From Candidatus Omnitrophota bacterium (GTDB taxonomy: Bacteria > Omnitrophota > Gorgyraeia > 2-01-FULL-45-10), in NCBI GenBank assembly GCA_041650805.1, contig JBAZKM010000013.1, positions 1 through 51,274 on the forward strand: a stretch of 51,274 nucleotides of DNA. Direction: 5' to 3'. Below are positions 24,394-33,976 of this stretch, in pieces. A program made the translations under genes and the position numbers. Below the pieces are notes generated by a model. The model did not search any database. It was given only the letters and a program-made list of their open reading frames with translations, and was not told the origin of the DNA. Numbering within the stretch: the first letter of the stretch is position 1; the number at the start of each line of letters is the position of its first letter.

Positions 24394-25104
24394 ATGAAGA
24401 CCTCGCTTATCATACCTACCCTGAACGAGATAGACGGTGTCAGGGCCATCATGCCCGGGATAAAAAGGGAATGGGTCGACGAGACGATCTTTATAGACGG
24501 CCATTCCGATGACGGGACTATAGAGTATATAAAAGAACACGGTTATACGCTCGTCCTGGAGCCGTCTAAAGGCGGCGGCGTGCGGAGCGTACTGACAGGC
24601 CTGGCAGATAAGATAGAGGGCGATATTATAATAACCTTCAGCCCTGACGGCAACTGTAAACCGGAGTTGATACCTGCGTTGATAGAAAAGATGAAGGAAG
24701 GGTATGATATGGTGATCGTATCCCGTTATACCGGAGGTGCCAGGAGTTACGATGATAATCATCTTACGGCATTCGGGAACTGGTTATTCACCACGTTGGT
24801 GAACATGCTGCATGGGGGCAGATATACCGATGTGATGAATATCTACAGGGCTTATAAGAAAGGCCTTATAAAGGACCTGGACCTGGATAAGGATATAAGC
24901 TACACGCTTCCCGAGAGGATCTTCTCGACAAAGATATCTTTAGAGCCGCTCCTCTCTGTGCGGGCGGCCAAGCGTAAGTTGAAGATAACGGAGATACCGG
25001 GTGATGAGCCGCCGCGCATAGGAGGCAAGGCGAAGCTGAAGGTCTTCAGATGGGGGGCGGCATACCTCTTTCAGGTTATAAGGGAGATATTTGTGTGGCG
25101 CTGA
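24394..25104 (+). CDS. Family 2 glycosyltransferase, dolichol-phosphate-mannose-synthase-like
   Basis: 236 residues, soluble GT-A domain. SLIIPTLNEIDGV, ETIFIDGHSDDGTIEYI and ITFSPDGNCKPELI hold the nucleotide-sugar and metal contacts; YDMVIVSRYTGGARSYDD resembles polyprenyl-phosphate sugar synthases (DPM1-like). It lacks C-terminal membrane helices, so it probably acts at the cytosolic membrane face to make a polyprenyl-phosphate sugar or extend a lipid-linked glycan. The GT-C-type enzymes in the locus would be users of such a donor. In line with flanking radical SAM genes. Confidence 0.85.
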   Translation: MKTSLIIPTLNEIDGVRAIMPGIKREWVDETIFIDGHSDDGTIEYIKEHGYTLVLEPSKGGGVRSVLTGLADKIEGDIIITFSPDGNCKPELIPALIEKMKEGYDMVIVSRYTGGARSYDDNHLTAFGNWLFTTLVNMLHGGRYTDVMNIYRAYKKGLIKDLDLDKDISYTLPERIFSTKISLEPLLSVRAAKRKLKITEIPGDEPPRIGGKAKLKVFRWGAAYLFQVIREIFVWR

Positions 25105-25126
25105 ATATCAGAAAGGGTCGGGATAT

Positions 25127-26581
25127 ATGAAACGGCCGGATCTATTGCTGGTCAACCCGGCTAACAGGATCTCGCAGTTCGGCGGCATCTCGGAATACGC
25201 TACCGTCGCTCCGCCGCTCGGCATTGCCATGGTGGCTGCCTTTGCCAGGAGGGAAGGATATTCCGTCGACATCCTGGACGCGGAAGCCGAGGAATGGTCT
25301 GTGGAGAAGACGGTCGAAGAGATATGCAGGCGCGGACCTATGCTTGTGGGACTGACGGCGTTCACCACAAAGATGACCGCCGCAGGGGATATATTGAAAG
25401 CGCTGAAAAGAGAGGCCCCGTATATGAAGACGATGATCGGCGGCCATCACCCCTCGGCCCTCCCAGAGAGGACGTTGAGAGAAGAAGGCGCCGATTTCGT
25501 GATAGAGGGGGAAGGGTATCGGCCCGTTACGGGATTGTTGCGTGCCATGAAAGACGGCAAAAGGGCATTCCCGATAAACGGGGTATGGACGCGGGACGGA
25601 GGAAGGATAGTGTCCCGTCCGGCGGCGCCTCTGGCAGATATAGATGAATTACCTCTGCCCGCATGGGATCTCCTGCCTATGGGCAAATACAGGGCGCATC
25701 ACTGGCAGTGCTGGGGCATGGGAAGACAGAGCTCGTTCGCGCTCGTCTTCACGAGCCTGGGATGCCCGTTCCAGTGCAGTTTCTGCAGCGTGAACGTTGT
25801 GTACGGCAGAAGACGCGTGCGTTATAAAACGGTGTCCCGCGTTATGGAGGATTTTGAGGTGCTGGCGGATAAGTTCCGTATAAAACACATCGAGATCATA
25901 GACGATACATTTACGCTCGACAGGGACAGGGTCATCGCCATCTGCGATTCCCTGATCGAACGCAGATATGATCTAAATATGTGGTGCTTTGCCAGGACGG
26001 ATACTGTCGATCCCGGGATGCTCGAGAGGATGAAGAGGGCGGGGATCAACTGGGTCTTCCTCGGTATCGAGGCCGGCAATGAGAAGATACTGAACGGGGT
26101 CTTCAAAAAACAGAATCTGGCGCAGATAAAAGATGCCGTGGACGCGATACACGGGGCCGGTATATCCATAGGAGGCAATTATGTCTTCGGGTTGCCGGAT
26201 GACGATCATGACACCATGAAAGAGACGCTTGACCTGGCACAGGAGCTGAACCTTGAATGGGCCAATTTTTTCATATCGATGGCCTATCCGGGTACGGCCA
26301 TATATGAAGATGCGGTCAGGAATTCCTGTGTGCCGGAGAGGTGGGAGCAGTACGGTTTCTTCGCGCCGAACGCCAGGCCCACTCCCACAAAGCACCTGAG
26401 CGGCGAAGAGATCCTGCGTTTCAGGGATGAAGCATTCGAAAAGTATTTCAGCAATGCCCGGTACCTGGATATGATACGCGGTAAATTCGGTCCGGAGACC
26501 GCCGATTACGTAACGGATATGTTGAAGAGGAAGATAAAGAGGGACTATAAAAAGAGCGATTTGCCCGTATGTCGAAGATAG
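25127..26581 (+). CDS. B12-binding-type radical SAM protein 2
   Basis: 484 residues from ATG 25127 (MKRPDLLLVNPANR); an upstream ATG at 25091 overlaps the GT2 gene and is less likely. B12-binding-like domain first (APPLGIAMVAAFAR, GGHHPSALPERT, VIEGEGYR), then radical SAM with TSLGCPFQCSFC (C213, C217, C220), IIDDTFTLDRDR, GIEAGNEKIL and GGNYVFGLPDDD. It is clearly paralogous to the next gene, sharing the AWDLLPM-x-KYRAH signature before the cluster motif and the same C-terminal region. Overlaps it by 13 bp. The reaction is unknown. Confidence 0.9.
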   Translation: MKRPDLLLVNPANRISQFGGISEYATVAPPLGIAMVAAFARREGYSVDILDAEAEEWSVEKTVEEICRRGPMLVGLTAFTTKMTAAGDILKALKREAPYMKTMIGGHHPSALPERTLREEGADFVIEGEGYRPVTGLLRAMKDGKRAFPINGVWTRDGGRIVSRPAAPLADIDELPLPAWDLLPMGKYRAHHWQCWGMGRQSSFALVFTSLGCPFQCSFCSVNVVYGRRRVRYKTVSRVMEDFEVLADKFRIKHIEIIDDTFTLDRDRVIAICDSLIERRYDLNMWCFARTDTVDPGMLERMKRAGINWVFLGIEAGNEKILNGVFKKQNLAQIKDAVDAIHGAGISIGGNYVFGLPDDDHDTMKETLDLAQELNLEWANFFISMAYPGTAIYEDAVRNSCVPERWEQYGFFAPNARPTPTKHLSGEEILRFRDEAFEKYFSNARYLDMIRGKFGPETADYVTDMLKRKIKRDYKKSDLPVCRR

Positions 26582-28041
26582 ATCTGGTATTGATAAAACC
26601 CGGCAATCAGAAGAAGCTCTACGGCGATCTGAGCCGTTCGCTCTCCGGGATAGAGCCGCCGTTATGGGCCGCCCTGATAGGGGCATTTGTCAGAGATAAC
26701 GGTCATTCCGTCAGGGTGATCGACTCCGAGGCCGAAAATTTCACCCCCGACGAAACGGCGGAGGCGGCCGTGATCGATGATCCGCGTCTCATCGCTATAG
26801 TAGCTTCGGGGGCGAACCCGTCCGCCTCCACGCCGGCAATGGCCGGGGCGAGATCGGTGCTGGAATCGCTCAGGAAGAGAGGTGCCAGGGCAAAGACGAT
26901 ATTGACCGGGCTCCATCCGTCAGCGCTGCCGGAACGTACGATGCGCGAGGAACCCGTAGATTTTGTATGCGAGGGCGAAGGATTTTACACGATCTCGGAG
27001 TTACTGGAAGCTATTATATATAATAAGGGTTATTCCGGGATCAGGGGATTATGGTATCGGCGAGGCTACGCCATACTTTCGAATCCGCGCGCCCCGCTCG
27101 TTAAGGACCTTGATATTCTCCCCGTGGCGGCATGGGATCTACTACCGATGGATAAGTACAGGGCCCACAACTGGCATTGCTTCGGGTCTCTCGACAGGAG
27201 ACAGCCGTACGCGGTCATATATACAAGTTTAGGGTGTCCCTTTCAGTGCAGTTTTTGCTGTATCCACGCCCTCTTCGGGAAGAGGGGTATCCGTTACCGC
27301 AGCCCTGAAAAGGTCGTCGAGGAGATCGATCTCCTTGTCACAAAATACGGGATCAGGAACCTAAAAATACTGGACGAATGCTTCGTGCTTGACAGGAAAC
27401 ATGTCATGGCGATCTGTGATCTCCTGATCGAACGCGGCCACGATCTTAATATATGGGCGTACGCGCGTGTAGATACGATCGATAGCCGCATGTTGAAGAA
27501 GATGAGACTGGCAGGGATACGGTGGCTCGGATTCGGGATCGAATCGGCCAATAGCAGGATACGCGGTGAGGTCACAAAAGGTGCGTTCACCAGGGCGCGC
27601 ATAAAGAGAGCGGTGAATATGGTGCGCGACGCCGGCATCTACGCAGGCGCGAACTATATTTTCGGGCTGCCCGGGGATACTCTTGAGACGATGAAAGAGA
27701 CGCTCGATTTTGCCGGGGAGCTTAATACGGAGTACGCCAATTTTTACGTAGCCATGGCATATCCCGGCTCCGTTCTTTACCGGGAGTCGGTGCGAAGAGG
27801 CATAAAATTACCCGATAATTGGCTGGCTTACGCGCAGTTCGGTTATGAAACACATCCTCTCTCTGTAAGATATCTGGCCCCGGAGGAGATCCTGCGGTTC
27901 AGGGACCGCGCGTTCACGGACTATTTCGGGAACGGACGGTACCAGCGTATGATACGGCGCGAGTTTGGGGAGGATACGCTGAAGCACATAAAGAGAGAGA
28001 TGCTTGCCCATACGTTAAAACGCAGATTATTGGGCGATTGA
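26569..28041 (+). CDS. B12-binding-type radical SAM protein 3, paralogue of the preceding gene
   Basis: 490 residues. Same layout as protein 2: B12-binding-like domain (GLHPSALPERT, CEGEGFY), AWDLLPMDKYRAHNWHC, TSLGCPFQCSFCC (C223, C227, C230 plus an extra Cys231), LKILDECFVLDRK, and NYIFGLPGDTLETMKET. In protein 2 the DDTF segment is aspartate-rich; here it is DECF. Divergence is high enough that the duplication is old and substrates or steps may differ. Starts within the end of protein 2. Confidence 0.9.
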   Translation: MSKIDLVLIKPGNQKKLYGDLSRSLSGIEPPLWAALIGAFVRDNGHSVRVIDSEAENFTPDETAEAAVIDDPRLIAIVASGANPSASTPAMAGARSVLESLRKRGARAKTILTGLHPSALPERTMREEPVDFVCEGEGFYTISELLEAIIYNKGYSGIRGLWYRRGYAILSNPRAPLVKDLDILPVAAWDLLPMDKYRAHNWHCFGSLDRRQPYAVIYTSLGCPFQCSFCCIHALFGKRGIRYRSPEKVVEEIDLLVTKYGIRNLKILDECFVLDRKHVMAICDLLIERGHDLNIWAYARVDTIDSRMLKKMRLAGIRWLGFGIESANSRIRGEVTKGAFTRARIKRAVNMVRDAGIYAGANYIFGLPGDTLETMKETLDFAGELNTEYANFYVAMAYPGSVLYRESVRRGIKLPDNWLAYAQFGYETHPLSVRYLAPEEILRFRDRAFTDYFGNGRYQRMIRREFGEDTLKHIKREMLAHTLKRRLLGD

Positions 28042-28057
28042 GGGAACGGAAGGAAAG

Positions 28058-30301
28058 ATGAAAGTACTCTTCATACAGCGTAACGGCCTTGAGGAATCCC
28101 TGGGGGTGGCATCTCTGGCCGCCTCTCTGGAAAGGGCAGGGCATGATACGGACCTTATACTGCTCTCCCATTGCAGGGACCTCATGTCGGAACTCGAAAA
28201 GATGCGGCCTGGCCTGATAGGGTTTTCCGTGATCACGGGCGCGCATGCCGAGATAACGGAAGTGGCAAGATCCGTCAAAAGATATACCGGTATACCTACG
28301 GTAATGGGAGGACCGCACGCGACATATTACGCTAAAGAGATAAGCGACGATAATAGCGTGGACTACATATGCCGCGGAGAGAGCGAGGGCGCTCTGGTAG
28401 AGCTGGCGGACCGCCTGTCGAAAGAGGAAGATACAACGCATATAGAGAATATATGGAGCAATACACCCGGCGGATGGGTAAAGAACGAACTGAGGCCCAT
28501 AATACATGACCTCGATTCGCTCCCCATGCCGAAACGGGACCTATATTATAAATACCGCTTCCTGCGGGACATGCCCATGAAACGGTTCATTGCCGGTATG
28601 TGGTGTCCCCATATCTGTACCTACTGCCACAATACTATGCTGATGCGGGAATACAGGGGAAAGGGGAGGTTCGTCCGTCTCAAATCAGTAAGCCGCGTGA
28701 TAGATGAGGTCCTGAGCGTGAAGAAACGATCCGTCCTTAAAAGGATACACTTCTCCGACGACCTCTTCGCCTCCGATATCTCATGGCTGAGGGAATTCTC
28801 CGAAAGATTTCCTGAAGAGGCAAAGATCCCATTTTCATGCAACCTGTGCCTGGATTGTCCTCCGGAAGCGGTAGAGCTTCTGGCAAGATCGGGTTGTGTA
28901 GGCGTGGCTTTCGGATTTGAGGCCGGGAGCGAACGCATCCGAAAAGAGTATCTAAAAAAATTCTGGACCAACGAACAGGCGAGATCGACCGTAGAGCTCT
29001 TCAGGCGCCACCGTATAAAGACCGCCGCAAACACCATGTTCGCCCTGCCCGGAGAGACGCTCGAAGACGCTTTCTCTTCTGTAGAATGGAACGCGAGGAT
29101 CGGATTCGACTTCTCGCGCGTAGGCGTCTTCCAGCCGTTCCCCAACCTCGAATTGACCGGGATCGCAAAGAGGGAAGGCCTATTGCCGGCGGATTTCTCG
29201 CTCAAGGATTTTAAGCCCCATACAGCCAGGCCTGCCTTTAACAAGGAGCACGGGGACGAGATCATAAACATCATAAACCTCATCTACCCCGCGATGAAGA
29301 TACCGTTCTTCCGTAAATCCATGCTCAGGCGCCTCGTGAAGATAAGACCCAACGTGCTCTTCGACCTTGTGGGCGGTTTCTCGACCATGCTTCAGAATTA
29401 TCTTTTCTTCGACATGCGCCCGTTGGCATCATGGAGGTATTTCAGGAACGCGATGGGGTCCGTGCGTGTCTTCTTCTTTTCGTACTGGAGCAACCATGAG
29501 AGGCCGGTCATCAGGGTATACCGCAGAGAGAAGCTCCCGGAGTCCGGCAGGTTAGAGGGCAGAGGCCCTGCATGCTGGTCGATCTCGCGCCAGATGACGC
29601 GGCGGCGGCGCCTCAACAGGTTTTACGAACGCACGATCCTGGATGCCGCCGGGATCCGCGGCAGGCTGCTCGATATCGGGTGCAGTTACGGCAACTTCGT
29701 CCTGTACGCCCGAGAGAAGGGATGGGAGATCGCCGGCGTGGATATAGACAGAGATGCGGTAAAGCAGATCCCGGATGAAGTCAGATCGAGCATAAAGGTC
29801 CTGGATAACGGCCGGCTTGAGGAGGCGGCCTTTAAAGAGGATTCGTTCGACGTCGTGACCCTGTGGCACGTCCTGGAGCACATAAGCGATTCATCCGGTC
29901 TCCTGGATGCTATAAAAAAGATATTAAAAACGGACGGGGTGCTGGCATTGCAGGTGCCGAACGGCGACAGTATCGAAGCGGGCATATTCGGACCGGCCTG
30001 GGTCCACCTGGACCCGCCCAGGCATATGCACCTTTTTTCGCCCGGCACGCTCATACCGCTTTTGAAGAATAAGGGTTTTGCCGTCAGGAGGGTGTCGCAT
30101 TTTGCGCCGCTCGACAAATCTTACAGAGGCAGCCTCGCCAGATTTTTGAACAGGAAGACGCGCATACCGGAAGATTCATACCTCTTCAATAATATACTTT
30201 ATAAGATGCTGGCGGATGCCGTCTTCTCTCCGCTCTCCCTCCTGGGGAGCATATGCGGGAAAGGCACGTTCATAACCGTCGTGTGCACCAATGAGAAATA
30301 G
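28058..30301 (+). CDS. B12-binding-type radical SAM fused to class I SAM methyltransferase
   Basis: 747 residues. Residues 1-145: B12-binding-like domain (GVASLAASLERAGHDTDL, GGPHATYY, CRGESEGALV). Radical SAM core with WCPHICTYC (C183, C187, C190), HFSDDLFASD, GFEAGSERI, NTMFALPGETLEDA. Residues from about 515: an independent Rossmann methyltransferase with LLDIGCSYGNF (from L537), IAGVDIDRDAV, FDVVTLWHVLEHI and VPNGDS. The second domain is the UbiG/Methyltransf_11-like type with a later HMHLFSPGTL motif common in glycan-locus methyltransferases. It pairs two SAM-using chemistries in one chain. The end overlaps the next GT2 by 11 bp. Confidence 0.9.
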   Translation: MKVLFIQRNGLEESLGVASLAASLERAGHDTDLILLSHCRDLMSELEKMRPGLIGFSVITGAHAEITEVARSVKRYTGIPTVMGGPHATYYAKEISDDNSVDYICRGESEGALVELADRLSKEEDTTHIENIWSNTPGGWVKNELRPIIHDLDSLPMPKRDLYYKYRFLRDMPMKRFIAGMWCPHICTYCHNTMLMREYRGKGRFVRLKSVSRVIDEVLSVKKRSVLKRIHFSDDLFASDISWLREFSERFPEEAKIPFSCNLCLDCPPEAVELLARSGCVGVAFGFEAGSERIRKEYLKKFWTNEQARSTVELFRRHRIKTAANTMFALPGETLEDAFSSVEWNARIGFDFSRVGVFQPFPNLELTGIAKREGLLPADFSLKDFKPHTARPAFNKEHGDEIINIINLIYPAMKIPFFRKSMLRRLVKIRPNVLFDLVGGFSTMLQNYLFFDMRPLASWRYFRNAMGSVRVFFFSYWSNHERPVIRVYRREKLPESGRLEGRGPACWSISRQMTRRRRLNRFYERTILDAAGIRGRLLDIGCSYGNFVLYAREKGWEIAGVDIDRDAVKQIPDEVRSSIKVLDNGRLEEAAFKEDSFDVVTLWHVLEHISDSSGLLDAIKKILKTDGVLALQVPNGDSIEAGIFGPAWVHLDPPRHMHLFSPGTLIPLLKNKGFAVRRVSHFAPLDKSYRGSLARFLNRKTRIPEDSYLFNNILYKMLADAVFSPLSLLGSICGKGTFITVVCTNEK

Positions 30302-31238
30302 CGTAAGCATAATAATAGTCAATTATAACGGAGTGGAATTGTTGAGGGAGTGCATCCCGACAGTCATAGAATCGGCTGTATTCAATGGCGCCGAATATGA
30401 AGTGATCGTCATAGATAATGCGAGCAGTGACGGGTCGCCGGATTTTCTCAAGCGCCATTATCCGGATGTGATAACGCTGTCTATGAAGACGAATGAATTC
30501 TGGTTCTCCGTGAACAGCGGGATAGGACGGAGCTCATATGATAAACTGCTCCTCCTGAATAACGACGTAAAGCTGGATAAGGGATGTGTGAGGGGCCTGG
30601 CAGAGCTCCTGGAGAGAGACGACAGGACATTCGCCGTCGTCCCCAGGGAGATGAACTGGGACGGGACGGCCGATACCTCCGGCGCTCAGTGGATAGAAGA
30701 GGTGAATGAGAACCTGTCGCAAAGCCGCGTGAGCTATTATCCGGCGGAGGAACATATCACGTGTAATGCCGGGAACGCAATGTACGCGAAGGATAAGATA
30801 ATGAAACTGGGACTTTTTGACCCGTTGTTCAAGCCGTTCTACTATGAGGATTTCGACCTCTCTTACCGCGCCTGGAAGGCGGGCTTCAGGATATTGTATG
30901 AACCCGGGGCCGTGATCTACCATAAAGGCGCGGCGAGCGTGAATAAGTACGCTACCGTGGATACACAGGTACAATATCTCTTCAAGAACGGCCTTCTCTT
31001 CGTATGGAAGAATATAACCGATCGTCGTATCCTTATCCGCCATTTTTTTATGCTCTTCCTGAAGCTTGTAAAAGTCCTCTGCCTCTTCAGGACAAGGCGG
31101 CCTATGCTGACAGGATTTTTTCTTGCCACCAGATCCGTAAAAGAGCTCCGCGCCGCACGCTCCATGGCGATGAAGACGGCCGCTCTTAAAGACAGCGATG
31201 TCCTGGAGGCGCTGAGCGCGAAAAATTTTCATGACTAA
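30291..31238 (+). CDS. Family 2 glycosyltransferase, rhamnosyltransferase-like
   Basis: 315 residues. SIIIVNYNGVELLRECI, VIVIDNASSDGSPDFLK, the DxD-like LLLNNDVKLDKG, and FDPLFKPFYYEDFDLSYRAW in mid-protein (ED in the catalytic base region) are those of rhamnosyl/WbbL-like GT2 enzymes. A hydrophobic segment around residues 245-265 may attach it to the membrane. Cytosolic face, adding a sugar to a lipid-linked glycan; donor unknown. Overlaps both neighbours by a few bases. Confidence 0.9.
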   Translation: MRNSVSIIIVNYNGVELLRECIPTVIESAVFNGAEYEVIVIDNASSDGSPDFLKRHYPDVITLSMKTNEFWFSVNSGIGRSSYDKLLLLNNDVKLDKGCVRGLAELLERDDRTFAVVPREMNWDGTADTSGAQWIEEVNENLSQSRVSYYPAEEHITCNAGNAMYAKDKIMKLGLFDPLFKPFYYEDFDLSYRAWKAGFRILYEPGAVIYHKGAASVNKYATVDTQVQYLFKNGLLFVWKNITDRRILIRHFFMLFLKLVKVLCLFRTRRPMLTGFFLATRSVKELRAARSMAMKTAALKDSDVLEALSAKNFHD

Positions 31239-32514
31239 ATTGAGATTCTGCCTTATAAATCCTCCGCAGGCAAACAGCCTAGACGACCGGCTGGATGCCC
31301 CGCTCGGCCTTTTATATGTAGCCGCGTCTGTCCGCGAGATGGGTATCCCCGTAAGGATAGCCGACCTCAGTTCCGAGAGGAGGGAAAGGTGGGAGGGGAT
31401 CATAGGTGATGCCGATATCTACGGGATAGGGATATACACCTGTAACTATTATATCTCCAGGGAGATAAGGGATATATGCAGGAAGATAAACCCCGGGGCG
31501 CCGGTAATCGCAGGCGGCGCACACCCTACCGCTATGCCCGAAGAGACCCTGAAGGATTTTGATGTGGTCCTGCGCGGAGAGGCGGACATAAGCATAAAGA
31601 AGTTCATAGGCGATCTCGGGCGCGGCATTCACAGGAAGATGTACGATTTCGAGCCGCCGCCGGACCTCGATGAGCTGCCGCTCCCGGCAAGGGACCTGGT
31701 AGATATAAAGAGTTATCACAGGATAGTGGGAGGGGGCCTCGCAACATCCATCATAACCTCCAGGGGATGCCCTTACAGGTGCGCGTTCTGTAACAGCCCC
31801 GGCACATTCAGGAGCATAAAATACCGTTCTTCGGATTCGGTCATCGCGGAGATCGAGGGGATAATAAAGGATCACGGGATAAGGAACTTCATATTTTATG
31901 ACGACGTCTTTACGCTGAACAGGGACCGGCTCTACCCCTTTCTGGAGCGCCTCGAATCCCTCAATATAAAATTCAGGTGCAACGGCCGCGCAGATTACAA
32001 TAGATTCGAGGACTTTGTGCGCCTGAAACGGGCCGGGTGCACGACCATCGCCTTCGGCGCAGAAACGGGTGATCAGGGGCTTCTTGACAGGATACAGAAA
32101 GACTGCACTGTAGAACAGAATCACGCCGTTATAAGAGAAGCGAAGAGGGCGGGCCTGATCGCTAAGATATATCTTATCGTGGGGATACCGGGTGAGACCG
32201 AAGATACCATAGAGAGGACAAAACAGTTCATAATGAAAGCGGACCCGGATGAGTATACGCTCTTTACGCTTATACCGCTCCCGGGCAGCGCCCTCTGGAA
32301 CGAGCGAGAGAGGTTCGGCATACGGTTCATAACTAAAGATTATAACGAATTCTATAATATCGCCGGGCAGGGCGACGGCGGTATGACGATAGAGACGGAT
32401 TCCTACACCATGGATAAGCTTAAGAGCATGCGTGAAGACCTGAAGGCATTCCTTGCCTCCCGCACATGGAGGGGGGATGTACAGCGCTATTTCCAGAAGA
32501 TAGAATGGAGATGA
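31231..32514 (+). CDS. B12-binding-type radical SAM protein 5
   Basis: 427 residues. B12-binding-like domain (LINPPQANSLDDRLDAPLGL, GGAHPTAMPEET, VLRGEAD), then TSRGCPYRCAFC (C180, C184, C187), FIFYDDVFTLNRDR, FGAETGDQGLL, IYLIVGIPGETEDT and FTLIPLPGSALW. It is shorter at the C-terminus than the others. The product of its action is unknown. It begins 8 bp inside the GT2 gene and is followed by the flippase after 13 bp, so it is produced with glycan export machinery. Confidence 0.88.
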   Translation: MTKLRFCLINPPQANSLDDRLDAPLGLLYVAASVREMGIPVRIADLSSERRERWEGIIGDADIYGIGIYTCNYYISREIRDICRKINPGAPVIAGGAHPTAMPEETLKDFDVVLRGEADISIKKFIGDLGRGIHRKMYDFEPPPDLDELPLPARDLVDIKSYHRIVGGGLATSIITSRGCPYRCAFCNSPGTFRSIKYRSSDSVIAEIEGIIKDHGIRNFIFYDDVFTLNRDRLYPFLERLESLNIKFRCNGRADYNRFEDFVRLKRAGCTTIAFGAETGDQGLLDRIQKDCTVEQNHAVIREAKRAGLIAKIYLIVGIPGETEDTIERTKQFIMKADPDEYTLFTLIPLPGSALWNERERFGIRFITKDYNEFYNIAGQGDGGMTIETDSYTMDKLKSMREDLKAFLASRTWRGDVQRYFQKIEWR

Positions 32515-32527
32515 GGGTTTATATTAC

Positions 32528-33976
32528 ATGAACCTTAAACAGGAGACACAGAGGAACCTTTTGGCGGTATTCGGCCTGCACCTGTTTGAAAAGGCGGTCA
32601 TATTCTTCGGGCTTATCGTCCTGACGCGGCTTTTGCGGCCGGAAGATTTCGGTATCCTCGCCATTGCCGAGATATTGATAACCGTCATAGGGATATGGAA
32701 CGAGCATGTCTTCGAGGCGGCCTCCATAGCGACCCCTAAAGACGAGCTCTTCGCGAAGACGGTCGACACGGCCTTCCTGGCCAAATTCTGCACTTCTCTA
32801 TTTCTTTACATACTCCTCTTCCTGGCCGCAGGGCCATGGGCGGATTTCTATAACGATCACAGCATCGCTGCGGTCATAAGGGTCCTGGGTCTCAGCATAG
32901 TGATACCGGACCTCTATTTTGTGCAGTATACGACGCTTGTAAAGGAACGGAAGTTCGATTCCATAGTCATCCCCATGATGCTGAGGGCGGTCGCATTTTA
33001 CGCGCTGGCCATATTCATGGCAAGGGCGGGTATGGGGCTATGGAGCATAGTCATCTCCAGGGTCGTCAGCCATGTAGTGGCGGCCGTGTCGTTCTTCATC
33101 ATAAAACCGAGGATGATCCGTTTTACATGGGACAGGGAGATCTTCAATGTCATCTTCCGTTATATCAGGGGGATGTATCTTCTGCTCTTCTTCTATGTGC
33201 TGATAACCCAGGTCGACAGGATGGTCATAGGGAAGCTGCTTGGCGTAGGGGTCGTAGGGTACTATGCAGTGGCTTCGAACTTCGGTAATTGGGTGACCAA
33301 TAATATCCTGGCCGTCTCCGACAGGGTCTCATTCCCGCTATACGCGCAATTCCAGGACAACGGGACCTTGCTGAAATCGATGTACCTTAAATTCCTTAAA
33401 TACATAATGCTCGTCTCCGTCCCATTCTTTACCTGTCTTTTCGTATTCGCCAGGCCTTTCATACTTGTATTTTTGGGGAGCAGATGGGAAGGGGCCGTTA
33501 TCCCTCTCAGGATACTGTGTCTGGCCGGTTTCTTCGGTATGATAGGGAGCATCTCTAACAGTTTTTTAAAAGGAGTGAACCGGCTCGATATCGAGATAAA
33601 GAGGAACAGCGCCCTCTGTATCCTGTTGATCCTCCTCATCGTTCCGCTCACCTTATTATACGGGCTGACGGGCGGCTGTATCGCGGTACTGCTGTCTTTC
33701 GCATTTACGCAGCCGTTATATTTTTATTACTCATCAAGGATAATAGAGATAGATATCAGGGCCGTAATGCGCACATGCGGCATATTCTTCGGGGCCAGCA
33801 TGGTAGCCGTCCTATTTTACCTGGTCTGCAGGCAGGCCTTCATGGGAGCCGTGAGGCCCGGTCCGTATGACTTCTTCTTATCGGTCTTCACATACGGCTC
33901 TGCATACGCGGCGATAGTTCTGTCGTTTATGAGGAAAGAGTTTATGGAGGATATAAGGAGTTTTGTCCTTAAATGA
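32528..33976 (+). CDS. Wzx-like polysaccharide flippase (MOP superfamily)
   Basis: 482 residues with about 12-14 hydrophobic helices. LLAVFGLHLFEKAVIFFGLI near the N-terminus, TRLLRPEDFGILAIAEI, QVDRMVIGKLLGVGVVGYYAVA and the paired helices later on match polysaccharide transporters of the PST/Wzx type (for example the lipopolysaccharide O-unit and WzxC groups). It would turn the lipid-linked glycan from the cytosolic to the periplasmic side. Overlaps the methyltransferase gene as ATGA. Supports a Wzx-dependent export route together with the ligase/polymerase-like genes. Confidence 0.92.
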   Translation: MNLKQETQRNLLAVFGLHLFEKAVIFFGLIVLTRLLRPEDFGILAIAEILITVIGIWNEHVFEAASIATPKDELFAKTVDTAFLAKFCTSLFLYILLFLAAGPWADFYNDHSIAAVIRVLGLSIVIPDLYFVQYTTLVKERKFDSIVIPMMLRAVAFYALAIFMARAGMGLWSIVISRVVSHVVAAVSFFIIKPRMIRFTWDREIFNVIFRYIRGMYLLLFFYVLITQVDRMVIGKLLGVGVVGYYAVASNFGNWVTNNILAVSDRVSFPLYAQFQDNGTLLKSMYLKFLKYIMLVSVPFFTCLFVFARPFILVFLGSRWEGAVIPLRILCLAGFFGMIGSISNSFLKGVNRLDIEIKRNSALCILLILLIVPLTLLYGLTGGCIAVLLSFAFTQPLYFYYSSRIIEIDIRAVMRTCGIFFGASMVAVLFYLVCRQAFMGAVRPGPYDFFLSVFTYGSAYAAIVLSFMRKEFMEDIRSFVLK

